In this document: positions 50,459-60,302 of the stretch, in pieces
How the letters are laid out: each line of letters starts with the position of its first letter
How positions within the stretch are numbered: position 1 is the stretch's first letter
The notes under the pieces: generated by a model
Told to the model about the DNA's origin: nothing
What the model saw: the letters and a program-made list of their open reading frames with translations, nothing else
Databases searched by the model: none
Program-made: the position numbers and the translations under genes
NCBI RefSeq assembly: GCF_020215665.1
Contig: NZ_CP084061.1
Coordinates: 3,518,501 to 3,582,500 of the forward strand
Direction: 5' to 3'
Origin: Blautia parvula
GTDB lineage: Bacteria > Bacillota > Clostridia > Lachnospirales > Lachnospiraceae
Length of the DNA: 64,000 nucleotides

Positions 50459-51439
50459 CTAACAGGGAAGATAAATGGAGATGGAAGTACCGTCCGCTTC
50501 CCTTTTCACTTTCAAAAACCCTTCATGCTGTTTCACGATCTCTCTTGTGATATACAGTCCTATACCGAATCCCTCCTGGCTGTTCACATTGCTCCCCCTG
50601 TAAAAACGGCAGAAGATGCGGTTTTCATCATCAACGATCCCCATGCCGAAATCGCGGACTTCAATCTGTGTGAACATTTCATTTTTCACTGCCCGGACAA
50701 TGATTTCTGAATTTTCAGGGGAATATTTAATGCTGTTGTCCAGCAGATTGGCTGCTGCCTCGGAGATCCAGTTTCTGTCATGGGGAAGAGAGATGTTTTC
50801 CGGACAATCCAGAGTTATTTCCATGTGTTTTTCCTCTGCCTTTCTCCTTACCTGAAAAATGGCTTTTGCCAGGGTCTTTCTGAGGTTCTGTCTCTCTTTT
50901 CTGATCTGGATAATGCGGTGTTCCATGCGGGATGCGGAAATGAAACTCTCTGTGAGAAACTTTATCTTCCGCTCTGACTGCTCCACTGCCCGGATGCAGG
51001 TATCCTGCTCCTCTGCTGTCAGCTCCTGTTCACGCAGAAGGGAAAGGTAGGTCTCCATATTGGTGAGAGGGGTTCTGATCTGATGGGCAATCTCTGACAG
51101 AAAGCGGCGGACCTCCTCCTGTTCTTCCAAAAGCTTTTCATTGTATTTTGTCACAATGGCATGGATTTTTACAGTCTGTGCCTGGAGTTTTGATACCAGG
51201 CTGTCAGCGGTTTCTGTTGTGACAGGGCTGCCGTTTCCCTGAATAAGCTGTTCCAGAATATCGGATATCTGTATCAGATCATCCTCGTATTTTTTTCTTA
51301 TACCTGAAAACACCGGGAGATAACAGCAGAGAAAACAGGCCGTCAGAAGCAGATATCCGGCATCCGCGGTCAGAAAGGAAGCCAGAATCCCCGCGGCAAT
51401 GGGCAGGATTCCTGCAGTGTAATATATCTTTTTCTTCAT
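50459..51439 (-). CDS. Sensor histidine kinase (BceS-like/intramembrane-sensing)
   Basis: 326 residues: two N-terminal helices with almost no extracellular loop (YTAGILPIAAGILASFLTADAGYLLLTACFLCCYLPVF), a coiled-coil linker, HisKA with SEIAHQIRTPLTNMETYLSLL, and HATPase (AANLLDNSIKYSPENS, VRDFGMGI, EGFGIGLYITREIVKQHEG). The short sensor suits kinases that get their signal from a neighbouring ABC permease. Ends 155 bp before the ATPase gene; starts 3 bp after the regulator gene. Confidence 0.93.
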   Translation of the reverse strand: MKKKIYYTAGILPIAAGILASFLTADAGYLLLTACFLCCYLPVFSGIRKKYEDDLIQISDILEQLIQGNGSPVTTETADSLVSKLQAQTVKIHAIVTKYNEKLLEEQEEVRRFLSEIAHQIRTPLTNMETYLSLLREQELTAEEQDTCIRAVEQSERKIKFLTESFISASRMEHRIIQIRKERQNLRKTLAKAIFQVRRKAEEKHMEITLDCPENISLPHDRNWISEAAANLLDNSIKYSPENSEIIVRAVKNEMFTQIEVRDFGMGIVDDENRIFCRFYRGSNVNSQEGFGIGLYITREIVKQHEGFLKVKREADGTSISIYLPC

Positions 51440-51442
51440 AGG

Positions 51443-52111
51443 CTAATCTCCGAAAGTGTATCCCAGGCCGAATACATTTTTCACAAATATGGGATGGGCA
51501 TTGTCCGGTTCTATTTTCTTTCTCAGGCGGTTGACGGTGACGCTCACTGTATTTTCCACCACAAACTGACCGTCAATATCCCAGATCCTCTCCAGTATGG
51601 TCTCCTTTGTCAGAATTTGTCCGCGGTTTTGGACCAGAAGTTCCAGAAGACTGTACTCCTTTGCCGTGAGATTTATCTGACGCTCCTGGTAAAACACCTG
51701 TTTTTTCTTCCAATTGATCCTGAGGCCACGAAACAGAAAACTGTCTTCCTCCCCGCCGCTTCGGCGCAGAATGGCCTCAATCCGCTTTTTCAGCACACTC
51801 ATCTGAAAAGGTTTGACCACATAATCATCACATCCGGCCTCGAATGCCTCCAGCATATCGCGCTCTTCATCCCTGGCAGTCAGAAAAAGAACCGGTATCT
51901 TACTAAAGCGTTCCGCCTCCCGGCAGATGGAGATTCCATTCCCATCCGGCAGATTTATGTCAACCAACATCAGGTCAGGGTTATCCTGCAGCAGAGCGAT
52001 CCCATCCCTGCATGATTTTCCGGCGGTTACCTGATACCCCTCTTTTTCCAGAGTGATGACAAGGGCCTTATTCAGAAGTTCGTCGTCTTCAATCACTGCT
52101 ATTTTCTTCAT
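51443..52111 (-). CDS. OmpR-family response regulator
   Basis: 222 residues: receiver domain (IAVIEDDELLNKALVITLEKEGYQV; phospho-acceptor Asp in DLMLVDINLPDGNG; LTARDEERD; VVKPFQ) and winged-helix Trans_reg_C (INLTAKEYSLLELLVQNRGQILTKETILERIWDIDGQFVVENTVSVTVNRLRKKIE). First gene of the RR-HK-ATPase-permease operon. Probably induces the ABC module on antimicrobial-peptide stress. Confidence 0.94.
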   Translation of the reverse strand: MKKIAVIEDDELLNKALVITLEKEGYQVTAGKSCRDGIALLQDNPDLMLVDINLPDGNGISICREAERFSKIPVLFLTARDEERDMLEAFEAGCDDYVVKPFQMSVLKKRIEAILRRSGGEEDSFLFRGLRINWKKKQVFYQERQINLTAKEYSLLELLVQNRGQILTKETILERIWDIDGQFVVENTVSVTVNRLRKKIEPDNAHPIFVKNVFGLGYTFGD

Positions 52112-52548
52112 CTGTACTCCTTTTTTTCGTTATCTATCCTGAAATTATAACAAATAGCAGAGATTCTGAACAGAGGGAACTATCTCGACCTTTGGTCTGT
52201 TGCAAATAGCAGGAGCCAAAATATAAAATTTTTATAACCCATTGACAGAACATCCGAATGCTGTATCCTGTCACTATCTGTTATTTAACCCTGCAGTATA
52301 TAGCGGGCTATAAGGCAGGCTGCCCGATACGGGTATGGCTCATTTGCAGCCAGATCATTCATCTTAGCAGGCTTTCCTGCATTCCGGCGTTTCGCCAAAA
52401 ATCTCAATTTATTTATGAAAACAAAATATCCGGATGCGGAACTTATGTCACTATTTTGCCGTGTCTGTTTGAAAGCGTGGTGCTGCCTTTGACATAATTT
52501 TCGATTGAATATCTTGTTATAATTTGCTAAAATAAAAGGATATAATGC
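52112..52548. other. 437-bp gap without a confident gene
   Basis: Short open frames exist on both strands but they have no ribosome site and unnatural composition. A TTGACA (near 52232) with TATCCT 16 bp later could be a weak plus-strand promoter; a second TTGACA at 52489-52494 precedes the pseudogene. Confidence 0.5.
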
Positions 52549-52945
52549 ATGAGTGATATTGCATATCAAAATAAAGATATCGTATCAAAAATATTCGGTC
52601 ACGGGCTGAAGTAAAAATCCCTTGAGGTCTATGGCATTCCTATGTCCCAGGTTGTGAATGTCCTTCCGGTGAATCTGCCGGCAATCGAGGCCAGCGAACT
52701 CAGTACGGATAATCTCTTTGAGCTGGAAGATCATTCTGTGGCACTGATCGACTATGAAAGCCAGTACACGGAGCTAAGCAAAGTGAAATATATCAATCAC
52801 ATAGCCAGGTTTCTAAAACGGTATGGGGCAGGGAGCCCAACAGGAAAAACTCGCATTAAAACTGCTTCTAAAAGGCCAAAGCCCGGAAGAAATCTCCGCA
52901 AAAACAGGCCTGCCCATAGCTGCATTAAATCAAATCAAAAATTAG
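52549..52945 (+). pseudogene. Remnant of an Rpn-like nuclease/transposase-family gene
   Basis: AAAAGGA precedes an ATG at 52549 that reads MSDIAYQNKDIVSKIFGHGLK and then meets TAA. The same frame goes on as KSLEVYGIPMSQ...NVLPVNLPAIEASELSTDNLFELEDHSVALIDYESQY...YINHIARFLKRYG. The end appears in a shifted frame: GAQQEKLALKLLLKGQSPEEISAKTG...ALNQIKN, stop at 52945. The middle (about 200 codons of a normal member) is missing. The start and the QEKLALKLLLKGQSPEEIS tail match a family of Rpn-related proteins common in Lachnospiraceae. Confidence 0.72.
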
Positions 52946-52977
52946 CATATCCGTCATTTACATTTCTCAGGCTGAAA

Positions 52978-53022
52978 ATCCCTGCACCTTCCCAATCTAA
53001 AAGATTATAAGCGCAGGGATAT
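52978..53022 (-). terminator. Terminator of the DUF4153 gene
   Basis: On the minus strand CCCTGCGC ... GTGCAGGG forms the outer stem with AATCTTTTAGATT inside, then ATTTTC. Close to the gene's stop at 53029. Confidence 0.5.
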
Positions 53023-53028
53023 TCATGT

Positions 53029-54429
53029 CTAATATATATTTTCTTCTGTTATCTGCTCCGGAAAATATTTCTGATTATAAGAATCCATCATATATTCAAC
53101 CGGAAGTACACAGAGCATGCAGTATAAAACGGCTCCCGTTATAACACTGATCCGTACCATGGGAAACGTTCTCCACTGGCGCACAATAACCAGGGTAAAC
53201 ACCACTGCCATCCAGATCATAAACACCATTGTCAGTACCCTCTTGATGGTAAAGCCAAAGGCGGCTATATAAAGCACCATTTTACTCATGGCAGTCAGTA
53301 TAAGAAGCAGAGTGAGTACAGAAAGAAGGACATTGAGCCAGCGCAGCACTGCACTGCTCTCTTTTCCTTTTCTGGAAAACAAATTGGCCCCCAGCAGAAG
53401 GACCAGATTCAGCGCAGCGATCTGGCAGAGTTCAAAAAATCCTCTCCTGGCATATTCCGCATAGGTAAAGTTCTCCGGCCGGATTCCGGCAAAGGCGGAA
53501 AACAGATATTTTCCCTGCAGCCCTATGAACAGCAGATAAATGGCGCATACGATCAGTATGGCTGTAGTGACGGCCGTATTGGGCACGATCCGGATAGAGC
53601 GGGAGGTTTCCCGGAGCTCCTCTTTGTCAATGCAGTCCGTATTTCTCTTATGGATCCCTCCGTAAATCAGTCCGAATAAATATGCCGAAACAGGCAGGGA
53701 AAGTATCATCCTGGCAAGAGTATACAAAAAGTGCTCCTGGATATACAAACCACTGTTCTGCATCAGCCTCTGAAACCCTTCATCCGCACTGGACAACAGG
53801 GGAAGCACAAGGAGCAGAACAGGGACAGCTATGATAATGCCCAGGATAATATAGCGGATATCCTTCCCTCTGCCCTTCTTTTGAAGCTCCTCGTCCGTAT
53901 CCCTGTCCTCGTGTATTCCCGTTATAATCTTAAAACCACATCCGAAGTTACCGAAAGGCACCCGCAGCAATGCATTCCATCCGTCAAACACAACCCACTC
54001 CGACGTCTTATCCTTTTCCAGAAGACTGCCGGATATAAGCAGTGTCCAGTACGCCGCACATACGATCAGCATTGGGACCTGCAGAAACGGCATGGCGCTC
54101 CAAAAGGCATACGGTACTCCAACGCCCAGCATAATGACCATCCAGAACCAGCTCTCCCGTCCCGGACGTCCCCCCTTCAGGAAAATATAGGCCAGTACTG
54201 CAGTCGCATATGCAGCAGTATAAAATGCCAGATGACTGCCGAAATCCATGCTGGTAAAGGTATATACAAACCCATATCCCACCAGCAAATACAGCCAGGC
54301 AAAACATTTATCTTTTCCATCCGCCTCTATGGGTTTTGCCTTTATCCACTCATTTTCCTCAAAAACAGGCGCACTTTCACAGGGCAGACCGTTCTCACTG
54401 CCTGCCGGCATTTGTTTTTCCGTATTCAT
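53029..54429 (-). CDS. DUF4153/DUF4173-type membrane protein
   Basis: 466 residues with about 11-12 membrane helices after a ~40-residue soluble N terminus. Patterns such as FTYAEYARRGFFELCQIAALNLVLLL and RVLTMVFMIWMAVVFTLV are those of the DUF4153/DUF4173 group of Firmicutes. Function is unknown; members are often next to small HTH regulators and DUF2975 genes, as here (54503 and 54722, same strand). Start ATG 54429 with GAAAGGAGCAGT upstream. Confidence 0.82.
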   Translation of the reverse strand: MNTEKQMPAGSENGLPCESAPVFEENEWIKAKPIEADGKDKCFAWLYLLVGYGFVYTFTSMDFGSHLAFYTAAYATAVLAYIFLKGGRPGRESWFWMVIMLGVGVPYAFWSAMPFLQVPMLIVCAAYWTLLISGSLLEKDKTSEWVVFDGWNALLRVPFGNFGCGFKIITGIHEDRDTDEELQKKGRGKDIRYIILGIIIAVPVLLLVLPLLSSADEGFQRLMQNSGLYIQEHFLYTLARMILSLPVSAYLFGLIYGGIHKRNTDCIDKEELRETSRSIRIVPNTAVTTAILIVCAIYLLFIGLQGKYLFSAFAGIRPENFTYAEYARRGFFELCQIAALNLVLLLGANLFSRKGKESSAVLRWLNVLLSVLTLLLILTAMSKMVLYIAAFGFTIKRVLTMVFMIWMAVVFTLVIVRQWRTFPMVRISVITGAVLYCMLCVLPVEYMMDSYNQKYFPEQITEENIY

Positions 54430-54502
54430 ATTTTACTGCTCCTTTCTCACTTCTGATTTTTTAACCCCAAACTGCCGTGAGCGTTTGATAACTACCCATA
54501 TA

Positions 54503-54709
54503 TTAATCGTCCACATACTCCAGAATATCTCCGGGCTGGCATTCCAGGGCCTTGCAGATACTGTTTAATGTGCTGATTTTTATCGCTTTGGCTTTGCCGT
54601 TTTTCAATACCGAAATATTGGCCATTGTGATTCCCACACGCTCAGACAGTTCCGTGACGCTCATTTTCCGCTTCGCAAGCATAACATCTATATTAATAAT
54701 AATCGCCAT
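54503..54709 (-). CDS. Small Cro/CI-type HTH regulator (YozG-like)
   Basis: 68 residues, a single helix-turn-helix domain: LAKRKMSVTELSERVGITMANISVLKNGKAKAIKISTLNSICKALECQPGDILEYV. Matches the YozG-type regulators that sit beside DUF2975 membrane genes. Starts 12 bp after the DUF2975 gene, so it is cotranscribed; it probably represses its own operon and perhaps the DUF4153 gene downstream. Confidence 0.93.
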   Translation of the reverse strand: MAIIINIDVMLAKRKMSVTELSERVGITMANISVLKNGKAKAIKISTLNSICKALECQPGDILEYVDD

Positions 54710-54721
54710 CTTCTGTCCCTC

Positions 54722-55204
54722 CTATATGGTCAGATCCTGGTCTTCCTGTATTTGGCTTGCATTATAGACCAAATGGGACAGGGCAGCACACAGGACTGTG
54801 AGTGTAATGCAGATAAACAAAATCAAAACAATGCCGAATAAATAGCCGATCCCCAGAGAATACCACCCCAGAACACAGAACACTGCCAGAAACAGGGCGT
54901 AAAGCACACTGTCAGCCAGTGTATAGTGGCTCATCTGCTTAAGCGCCTCTGCGTTTTCCCGGCAGAAAGACTTGTTCTCTCCAATCCTGCTGCATACGCC
55001 CCAGAATTTGACCAAACATAGGAAACAGGGAATCGCTGTTATCCAGATGAAGATACAGGTTCCCCAATACACACCTTTTCCCGCCTGTCCGTCCAGCACC
55101 TGCCTCAGTACCGAGGGCAAAAACCACGCCACCAGCGCCAGAAACAGGATTCCGGTTCCGGCTGTTATTAATTTCAAATACTTTGACATTTCTGTTTGCT
55201 TCAT
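54722..55204 (-). CDS. DUF2975-family membrane protein
   Basis: 160 residues, four membrane helices; central cytoplasmic loop GVCSRIGENKSFCRENAEALKQMSHYTLADSVLY is the DUF2975 signature. Function unknown; in Firmicutes it forms a two-gene unit with a YozG-like HTH regulator and is thought to modulate it. Upstream 250 bp to the GNAT gene hold only its promoter and the GNAT terminator. Confidence 0.9.
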   Translation of the reverse strand: MKQTEMSKYLKLITAGTGILFLALVAWFLPSVLRQVLDGQAGKGVYWGTCIFIWITAIPCFLCLVKFWGVCSRIGENKSFCRENAEALKQMSHYTLADSVLYALFLAVFCVLGWYSLGIGYLFGIVLILFICITLTVLCAALSHLVYNASQIQEDQDLTI

Positions 55205-55400
55205 GATTCTCCTCCTGCAGTTTCAAAATAGATAAATGATTTCTGTCCTTTCTGGCTCCATTATATTGCTTGCGAATCGTAAAGTCAATATATTTTTATT
55301 GTTTTACGATAAATTTTATTTGTATTGGATTAAAATCCGTTCTACAGACAGCGTTTTCCGTACAGCAAAATCCAAAATAATTCTCCCGAGCAGCAGCAGA

Positions 55401-55427
55401 AAAAAAGCCAGGCACCGGTGTGCCTGA
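55401..55427 (-). terminator. Terminator of the GNAT gene
   Basis: On the minus strand CAGGCAC-ACCG-GTGCCTG followed by GCTTTTTTT (plus 55401-55427). Confidence 0.8.
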
Positions 55428-55456
55428 CTCCTTTTGACAGATGCTCCCTTTTTCAT

Positions 55457-55948
55457 TTACAATTCCCTGTAATATGGACAAATATCTTCATAGTGCCCAT
55501 CTTTCATCAGAAAGCCGCCGGGAATGACGCCCAGTTGTTTAAATCCCAGTTTTTCATACAGATGCCGTGCTGCCCTGTTAGTCCTCACAACAGCATTAAA
55601 CTGCAGAATCCGGAATCCGCACATGCGGCCCTGTATGAGACAGTCCTTTACCAGCATCTCCCCGATGTGTTTTCCCCTGGCTGCAGACTTCACCGCATAA
55701 CTAGCGTTGGATATATGGCCGCATCTGCCCACATTGTTCGGATGCAGAATATACAGTCCCAGAATCTCACCTGTCCCTGCGTCCTCCGCCACCCCGCAGT
55801 ATGTCTGACAGCAGAAAAATTCCGCGCCCGTTTTCTCATCCAGCAAATCCAACTGCGGGTAAGCCACGCCCTCCTCCACCACTTCGTTCCATATGGAAAT
55901 CATACTCTCTATGTCTTTTTCTTCAAACTTTCGGACATTAATACCCAT
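55457..55948 (-). CDS. GNAT-family N-acetyltransferase (phosphinothricin acetyltransferase-like)
   Basis: 163 residues from ATG 55948 (GGAGGAGAATTT upstream). GNAT core: GEILGLYILHPNNVGRCGHISNASYAVKSAARGKHIGEMLVKDCLIQGRMCGFRILQFNAVVRTNRAARHLYEKLGFKQLGVIPGGFLMKDGHYEDICPYYREL. The NAVV-TN-A-LYEKLGF and GG-----GHYEDI patterns resemble the PAT/YncA branch. Substrate unknown. Confidence 0.88.
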   Translation of the reverse strand: MGINVRKFEEKDIESMISIWNEVVEEGVAYPQLDLLDEKTGAEFFCCQTYCGVAEDAGTGEILGLYILHPNNVGRCGHISNASYAVKSAARGKHIGEMLVKDCLIQGRMCGFRILQFNAVVRTNRAARHLYEKLGFKQLGVIPGGFLMKDGHYEDICPYYREL

Positions 55949-56089
55949 AAATTCTCCTCCTCTGTGTCTCATTTTTATCCGTAATTTTATTATACAATCC
56001 CTGTCAACCATAAATCCTATATTTCCTGCATTACAACTCTTTTTTTATTATATTTTTGTGTTAGAATAGTAATAAAAGGGGGGAATTTT

Positions 56090-57088
56090 ATGGGCAAAAC
56101 ACTGGTAAAAATATTTTTAGTACTGGTATTTCTCGGGGTGCTGCTGAGTCTGCTGCCCTACGCATGGATACTGCTGATCCCGGCAGTCTTTTTGTACCGG
56201 AGAAAATTCAGGGAGGAACCGCTCAGGAAGAAAAAATACACTGCGGCACTGGGCGTTCTTTCTCTGTTGTCACTTGGTACCTTCGGCTACGCCCAGGCAT
56301 CCGGCCCTGCGGTTGAAAAGATATCCATATCTCCCACATCCAACTATGAGATGGATGTGAATGCAGAATATCCGATCAACATTCAGGTCCAGCCTGAGGA
56401 TGCACGCCTCAAAAATCTTGAACTGGTAACAGATAACGGCCTTTTGACCCTTGATTATTCTAAGGGCGAGACCTCCGGAGTGATCAAAAGCTCAGGAAAG
56501 ACAGGGGAAAGCAATGTCTATCTAAAGACAGGGGACGGCAAAAGCAGCAACGCCATACATATCTCTGTTACGGATAAGAAAGCCGAAGCCAAGGCACAGC
56601 AAAAGGCCGAGGCTGAGGCTAAAAAACAGGCCGAAGAAGAGGCTAAACAAAAGGCAGAAGCCGAGGCCAAAAAGCAGGCCGAGAAAGAGGCAAAACAAAA
56701 AGCCGAAGCCGAGGCCAAAAAACAGGCCGAAGAAGAGGCTAAACAAAAGGCAGAAGCCGAGGCCAAAAAACAGGCTGAGGAAGAGGCAAGGCTCCAGGCA
56801 GAAGCTGCCGCAAAACAGCAGGCTGAGGAGGAGGCAAGGCTCCAGGCGGAAGCCGAAGCCCAGCAGCAGGCGGCTGAGGAGGCAAGACTCCAGGCAGAAG
56901 CAGAAGCTGCAGCCCAAGAGGCAGAGGCCGCTGCAGCCCAGCCCGTAGAGCAGATGGTCTGGCTCTCGGCGACCGGCAAAAAATACCACAGCATACCCAA
57001 CTGCGGCAATATGAATCCCGACAATGCCCGCCAGGTTCCGCTTTCCCAGGCCGAGGGCCGGTATGAAAGATGTAAAAACTGCTGGTAA
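56090..57088 (+). CDS. Membrane-anchored protein with 16-residue Ala/Glu/Lys repeats and C-terminal Cys motif
   Basis: 332 residues. Two N-terminal membrane helices (LVKIFLVLVFLGVLLSLLPY... and AALGVLSLLSLGTFGYA), a ~85-residue beta domain like bacterial Ig folds (VEKISISPTSNYEMDVNAEYPINIQVQPEDA), then about seven 16-residue repeats of the type KAEAEAKKQAEEEAKQ (residues ~165-285) that should form one long charged helix or coiled coil. The last 45 residues (TGKKYHSIPNCGNMNPDN...GRYERCKNC) are the small Cys motif seen at the ends of secreted nucleases and wall proteins. Probably a surface stalk or spacer. GGGGGGA precedes the ATG. Repeats are conserved at DNA level (48-bp units), so copy number may vary. 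Confidence 0.8.
   Translation: MGKTLVKIFLVLVFLGVLLSLLPYAWILLIPAVFLYRRKFREEPLRKKKYTAALGVLSLLSLGTFGYAQASGPAVEKISISPTSNYEMDVNAEYPINIQVQPEDARLKNLELVTDNGLLTLDYSKGETSGVIKSSGKTGESNVYLKTGDGKSSNAIHISVTDKKAEAKAQQKAEAEAKKQAEEEAKQKAEAEAKKQAEKEAKQKAEAEAKKQAEEEAKQKAEAEAKKQAEEEARLQAEAAAKQQAEEEARLQAEAEAQQQAAEEARLQAEAEAAAQEAEAAAAQPVEQMVWLSATGKKYHSIPNCGNMNPDNARQVPLSQAEGRYERCKNCW
56578..56934 (+). repeat. Tandem 48-bp repeats within the coiled-coil protein gene
   Basis: Near-identical units built on AAGGCAGAAGCCGAGGCCAA, about seven copies, the first four closest to each other and the later ones diverged (K/KQ replaced by RLQ). They encode the 16-residue helix repeat; not a CRISPR array, as there are no spacers. 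Confidence 0.85.
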
Positions 57089-57096
57089 ATTCCGCA

Positions 57097-57141
57097 AAGT
57101 AAAATTCCTGTGCACCATAAAGGCGCACAGGAATTTTACTT
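57097..57141. terminator. Bidirectional terminator
   Basis: AAGTAAAATTCCTGTGC (57097-57113) pairs perfectly with GCACAGGAATTTTACTT (57125-57141). Between the convergent repeat-protein and CarD-like genes. Confidence 0.9.
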
Positions 57142-57155
57142 CATCTAGTCTGTTA

Positions 57156-57641
57156 TTATAAATTTTTTCTGTCCTTTATAAAGCCATCCACTTCATCAGC
57201 GGAAATATCGAGCGCATATGCGAATTCACTGTACAGCGCTTTCTCCGCTATCTGGCGGTACTTTTTATCCATACTGGTAATAGAGCCTCTCTTCGTGGTT
57301 CTCTGGTACAGTGTTTTCAGAATTTTCACCCATGCTTCACATTCGCAGCTTGAAATGCAGGTCTTGTATTCCCGCTCCCTCATCCGCTCATTTGTAACCC
57401 AGAGAATATCAATGTCATCCATCTCGTCAATCAATGTCAGTGCCTCTTCTCTTGTCGCAGGTCTTCTGATATTGTGTTCACCTTCCACAGGGATGTATGC
57501 CTTCTCCTTTTCATCATCCACAGACTGCATGGTATAGTATATTTTCTTCCTGTCAGCCCCCGAAAAATCCAGAGTTCCCACTTTTTGAACCTTATACAAT
57601 CCCCTGCATTTAAAAACTACAATATCGCCTTCCTGTATCAT
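57156..57641 (-). CDS. CarD-like transcriptional regulator
   Basis: 161 residues from ATG 57641 (AAGGAG 8 nt upstream; an in-frame ATG at 57659 lacks an RBS). N-terminal CarD/TRCF RNA-polymerase-interacting Tudor-like domain (MIQEGDIVVFKCRGLYKVQKVGTLDFSGADRKKIYYTMQSVDDEKEKAYIPVE) and a helical C-terminal DNA-contacting domain (REALTLIDEMDDID; WVKILKTLYQRTTKRGSITSMDKKYRQIAEKALYSEFAYALD). CarD/CdnL proteins stabilise open promoter complexes, often at stress or rRNA promoters. Confidence 0.88.
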   Translation of the reverse strand: MIQEGDIVVFKCRGLYKVQKVGTLDFSGADRKKIYYTMQSVDDEKEKAYIPVEGEHNIRRPATREEALTLIDEMDDIDILWVTNERMREREYKTCISSCECEAWVKILKTLYQRTTKRGSITSMDKKYRQIAEKALYSEFAYALDISADEVDGFIKDRKNL

Positions 57642-57893
57642 ACGGCACGCTCCTTCCATATCCAGAAAAGCCCTGACCTGCCGAAAAGGGCAAGACAAGG
57701 CTTATCAATGCGAGTTCCTACAGTCTTAGTATAGCACCTTTCAGAAATTATTGTAAGTGTTATTTTAATGTATTGACAATTTTCAGCGATTCTCCCAATA
57801 GAAAGGCAGTTTTAGCTTGTACAAATCACACATGTGCCCCTCTCTGTGACCTGTCCGCCTGCCCAGGCTTCCGGAGAGCGGCGCATTGGCAAA

Positions 57894-57930
57894 CTAAAAA
57901 AGCGTAAATCCAAAACCTGGATTTACGCTT
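57894..57930 (-). terminator. Terminator of the second UroD-like gene
   Basis: AAGCGTAAATCCA (57900-57912) pairs perfectly with TGGATTTACGCTT (57918-57930), followed on the minus strand by a TTTTTT tract (plus 57896-57901). The rest of 57642-57893 shows no gene. Confidence 0.92.
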
Positions 57931-57952
57931 CCTGCCACTCGGTAATCTCATT

Positions 57953-59032
57953 TTATCTGTGGTACAGCTTATTATAATACTCCAGAGAATAGTGATACAG
58001 CTCGTCTCTGGCAATCTCTTCTTTTACAGGGTCCGGGGTCTCTGTCATGATCCACGCCATCATTCTGCCGTTCTCTCCGAAGTGATCCACATAGTCGCGG
58101 ATTGCCGCACGGATCTGCTTTTCATCCCAGTCCGCACCGATATTGACGGGGAAACAGAAGGTCATCTGTTTTCCATAGGTGTTGTGTAGGAAATCCGGAT
58201 CATTTGCGTTTGCCTGAGGTGTCCACATATCAATGCCCATCTCCAGCATTTCCGGCACATACTGCATATTGCGTCCGCAGGAGTGCAGTTCTATGAATTT
58301 GCCCTGGTCTTTTACGAATTTCAGATAACGTGATGTAGCCGGCATAAGCTGTTCCCGGAACATTTCGTTGGAGAAAAATCCGCTCCGCTGGGTTCCCCAG
58401 TCATCGTGATAGAGAACGCCGTCCACTCTGCCGTAATATTTGAAGATCTGCTCTGTACTCTCGATCTTATAGTCCGCCATTTTCTGGAAAAACTCCTCCA
58501 GAAGCTCCGGCTCCTCATAGAAAGCCACCAGGGATTCATCAAAAGGAATCAGCTCATGCAGCCTCTCAAAAACACCTTCCACGCACTCGTAAATATGAGG
58601 CCTGTCAGGGTCCAATGCCTTCTGCAGCTTCTCGCCGTCAGCCTTGAAATCCACAACTGACAGATCCGGCCACGCAAGCTCTTCCTTCCATTTTGCAAAG
58701 TCAGAGATGGTACGGGTTCCAGGACGGGTGATCATACCGTTGATTCCCTCCACCATGAACCAGTCAACACCCCACCAGTCATAACCATCCACCTCCGGAA
58801 CCGGGTGTTCCTCCATGGCGTCCGGCCAAACTGTATTGGATTCATAAAAATACGCCGGCATCCAGTAAGGCTCTTCCCCTTTTACGCACCGGATATAGTT
58901 TTCCCTCACGCTGATAGGCCGTTTCTCAATGGGTGGCTTCGGCTGCTGGAAAATCCACGGAAAACTTCCCTCTGCCTGCCAATGTTTGGAATAATCCCTG
59001 TTTGCCGCTGTCTGCATAAATTTCGATACCAT
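57953..59032 (-). CDS. Uroporphyrinogen decarboxylase-like methyltransferase family protein
   Basis: 359 residues of the UroD/MtaA superfamily. HxC zinc motif in KFIELHSCGRNMQYVPEMLEMGIDMWTPQ, which is the corrinoid/thiol methyltransferase form, plus the DGVLYHDDWGTQRSGFFSNEMFREQLMP strand motif typical of UroD-like enzymes (Asp-Asp-Trp-Gly-Thr-Gln). Start ATG 59032 with GGAGGTATTTT upstream. Controlled most likely by the LacI-type protein encoded just upstream in the same direction (150-bp gap with the palindrome AATAATATTATT at 59080-59091). No corrinoid protein or methyltransferase II gene is adjacent. Probably moves methyl groups from plant- or mucus-derived methyl ethers; inference. Confidence 0.8.
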   Translation of the reverse strand: MVSKFMQTAANRDYSKHWQAEGSFPWIFQQPKPPIEKRPISVRENYIRCVKGEEPYWMPAYFYESNTVWPDAMEEHPVPEVDGYDWWGVDWFMVEGINGMITRPGTRTISDFAKWKEELAWPDLSVVDFKADGEKLQKALDPDRPHIYECVEGVFERLHELIPFDESLVAFYEEPELLEEFFQKMADYKIESTEQIFKYYGRVDGVLYHDDWGTQRSGFFSNEMFREQLMPATSRYLKFVKDQGKFIELHSCGRNMQYVPEMLEMGIDMWTPQANANDPDFLHNTYGKQMTFCFPVNIGADWDEKQIRAAIRDYVDHFGENGRMMAWIMTETPDPVKEEIARDELYHYSLEYYNKLYHR

Positions 59033-59182
59033 ACAAAATACCTCCTGTCCTTTTTACACCAATAATACACTTCTCTCTTAATAATATTATTGTAGTCAAT
59101 CAGGACAGAAGATGATAGAGCACTGCATTACAAAAATGGAAAATTTGAAAACTGCATTTTTGTATGGAGCATACCAACCTTT

Positions 59183-60223
<1,041 letters not shown>

Positions 60224-60302
60224 TTATCATATCACCCGAAAGCCCGCAACGGATTTATACGGTTCCCTCCGTACCCGGCGGAACACTTCACGAAGATTCC
60301 TC

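Noticed and set aside
52285-52569. 94-codon minus-strand and 79-codon plus-strand frames
   Set aside because: No ribosome site and unnatural composition; the region looks non-coding.
56578-56934. Possible CRISPR array
   Set aside because: The repeats are contiguous coding units without spacers, inside an open gene.
56518-57118. Long minus-strand frames rich in Ala/Ser/Leu
   Set aside because: Shadows created by the 48-bp repeats of the coiled-coil gene on the plus strand.
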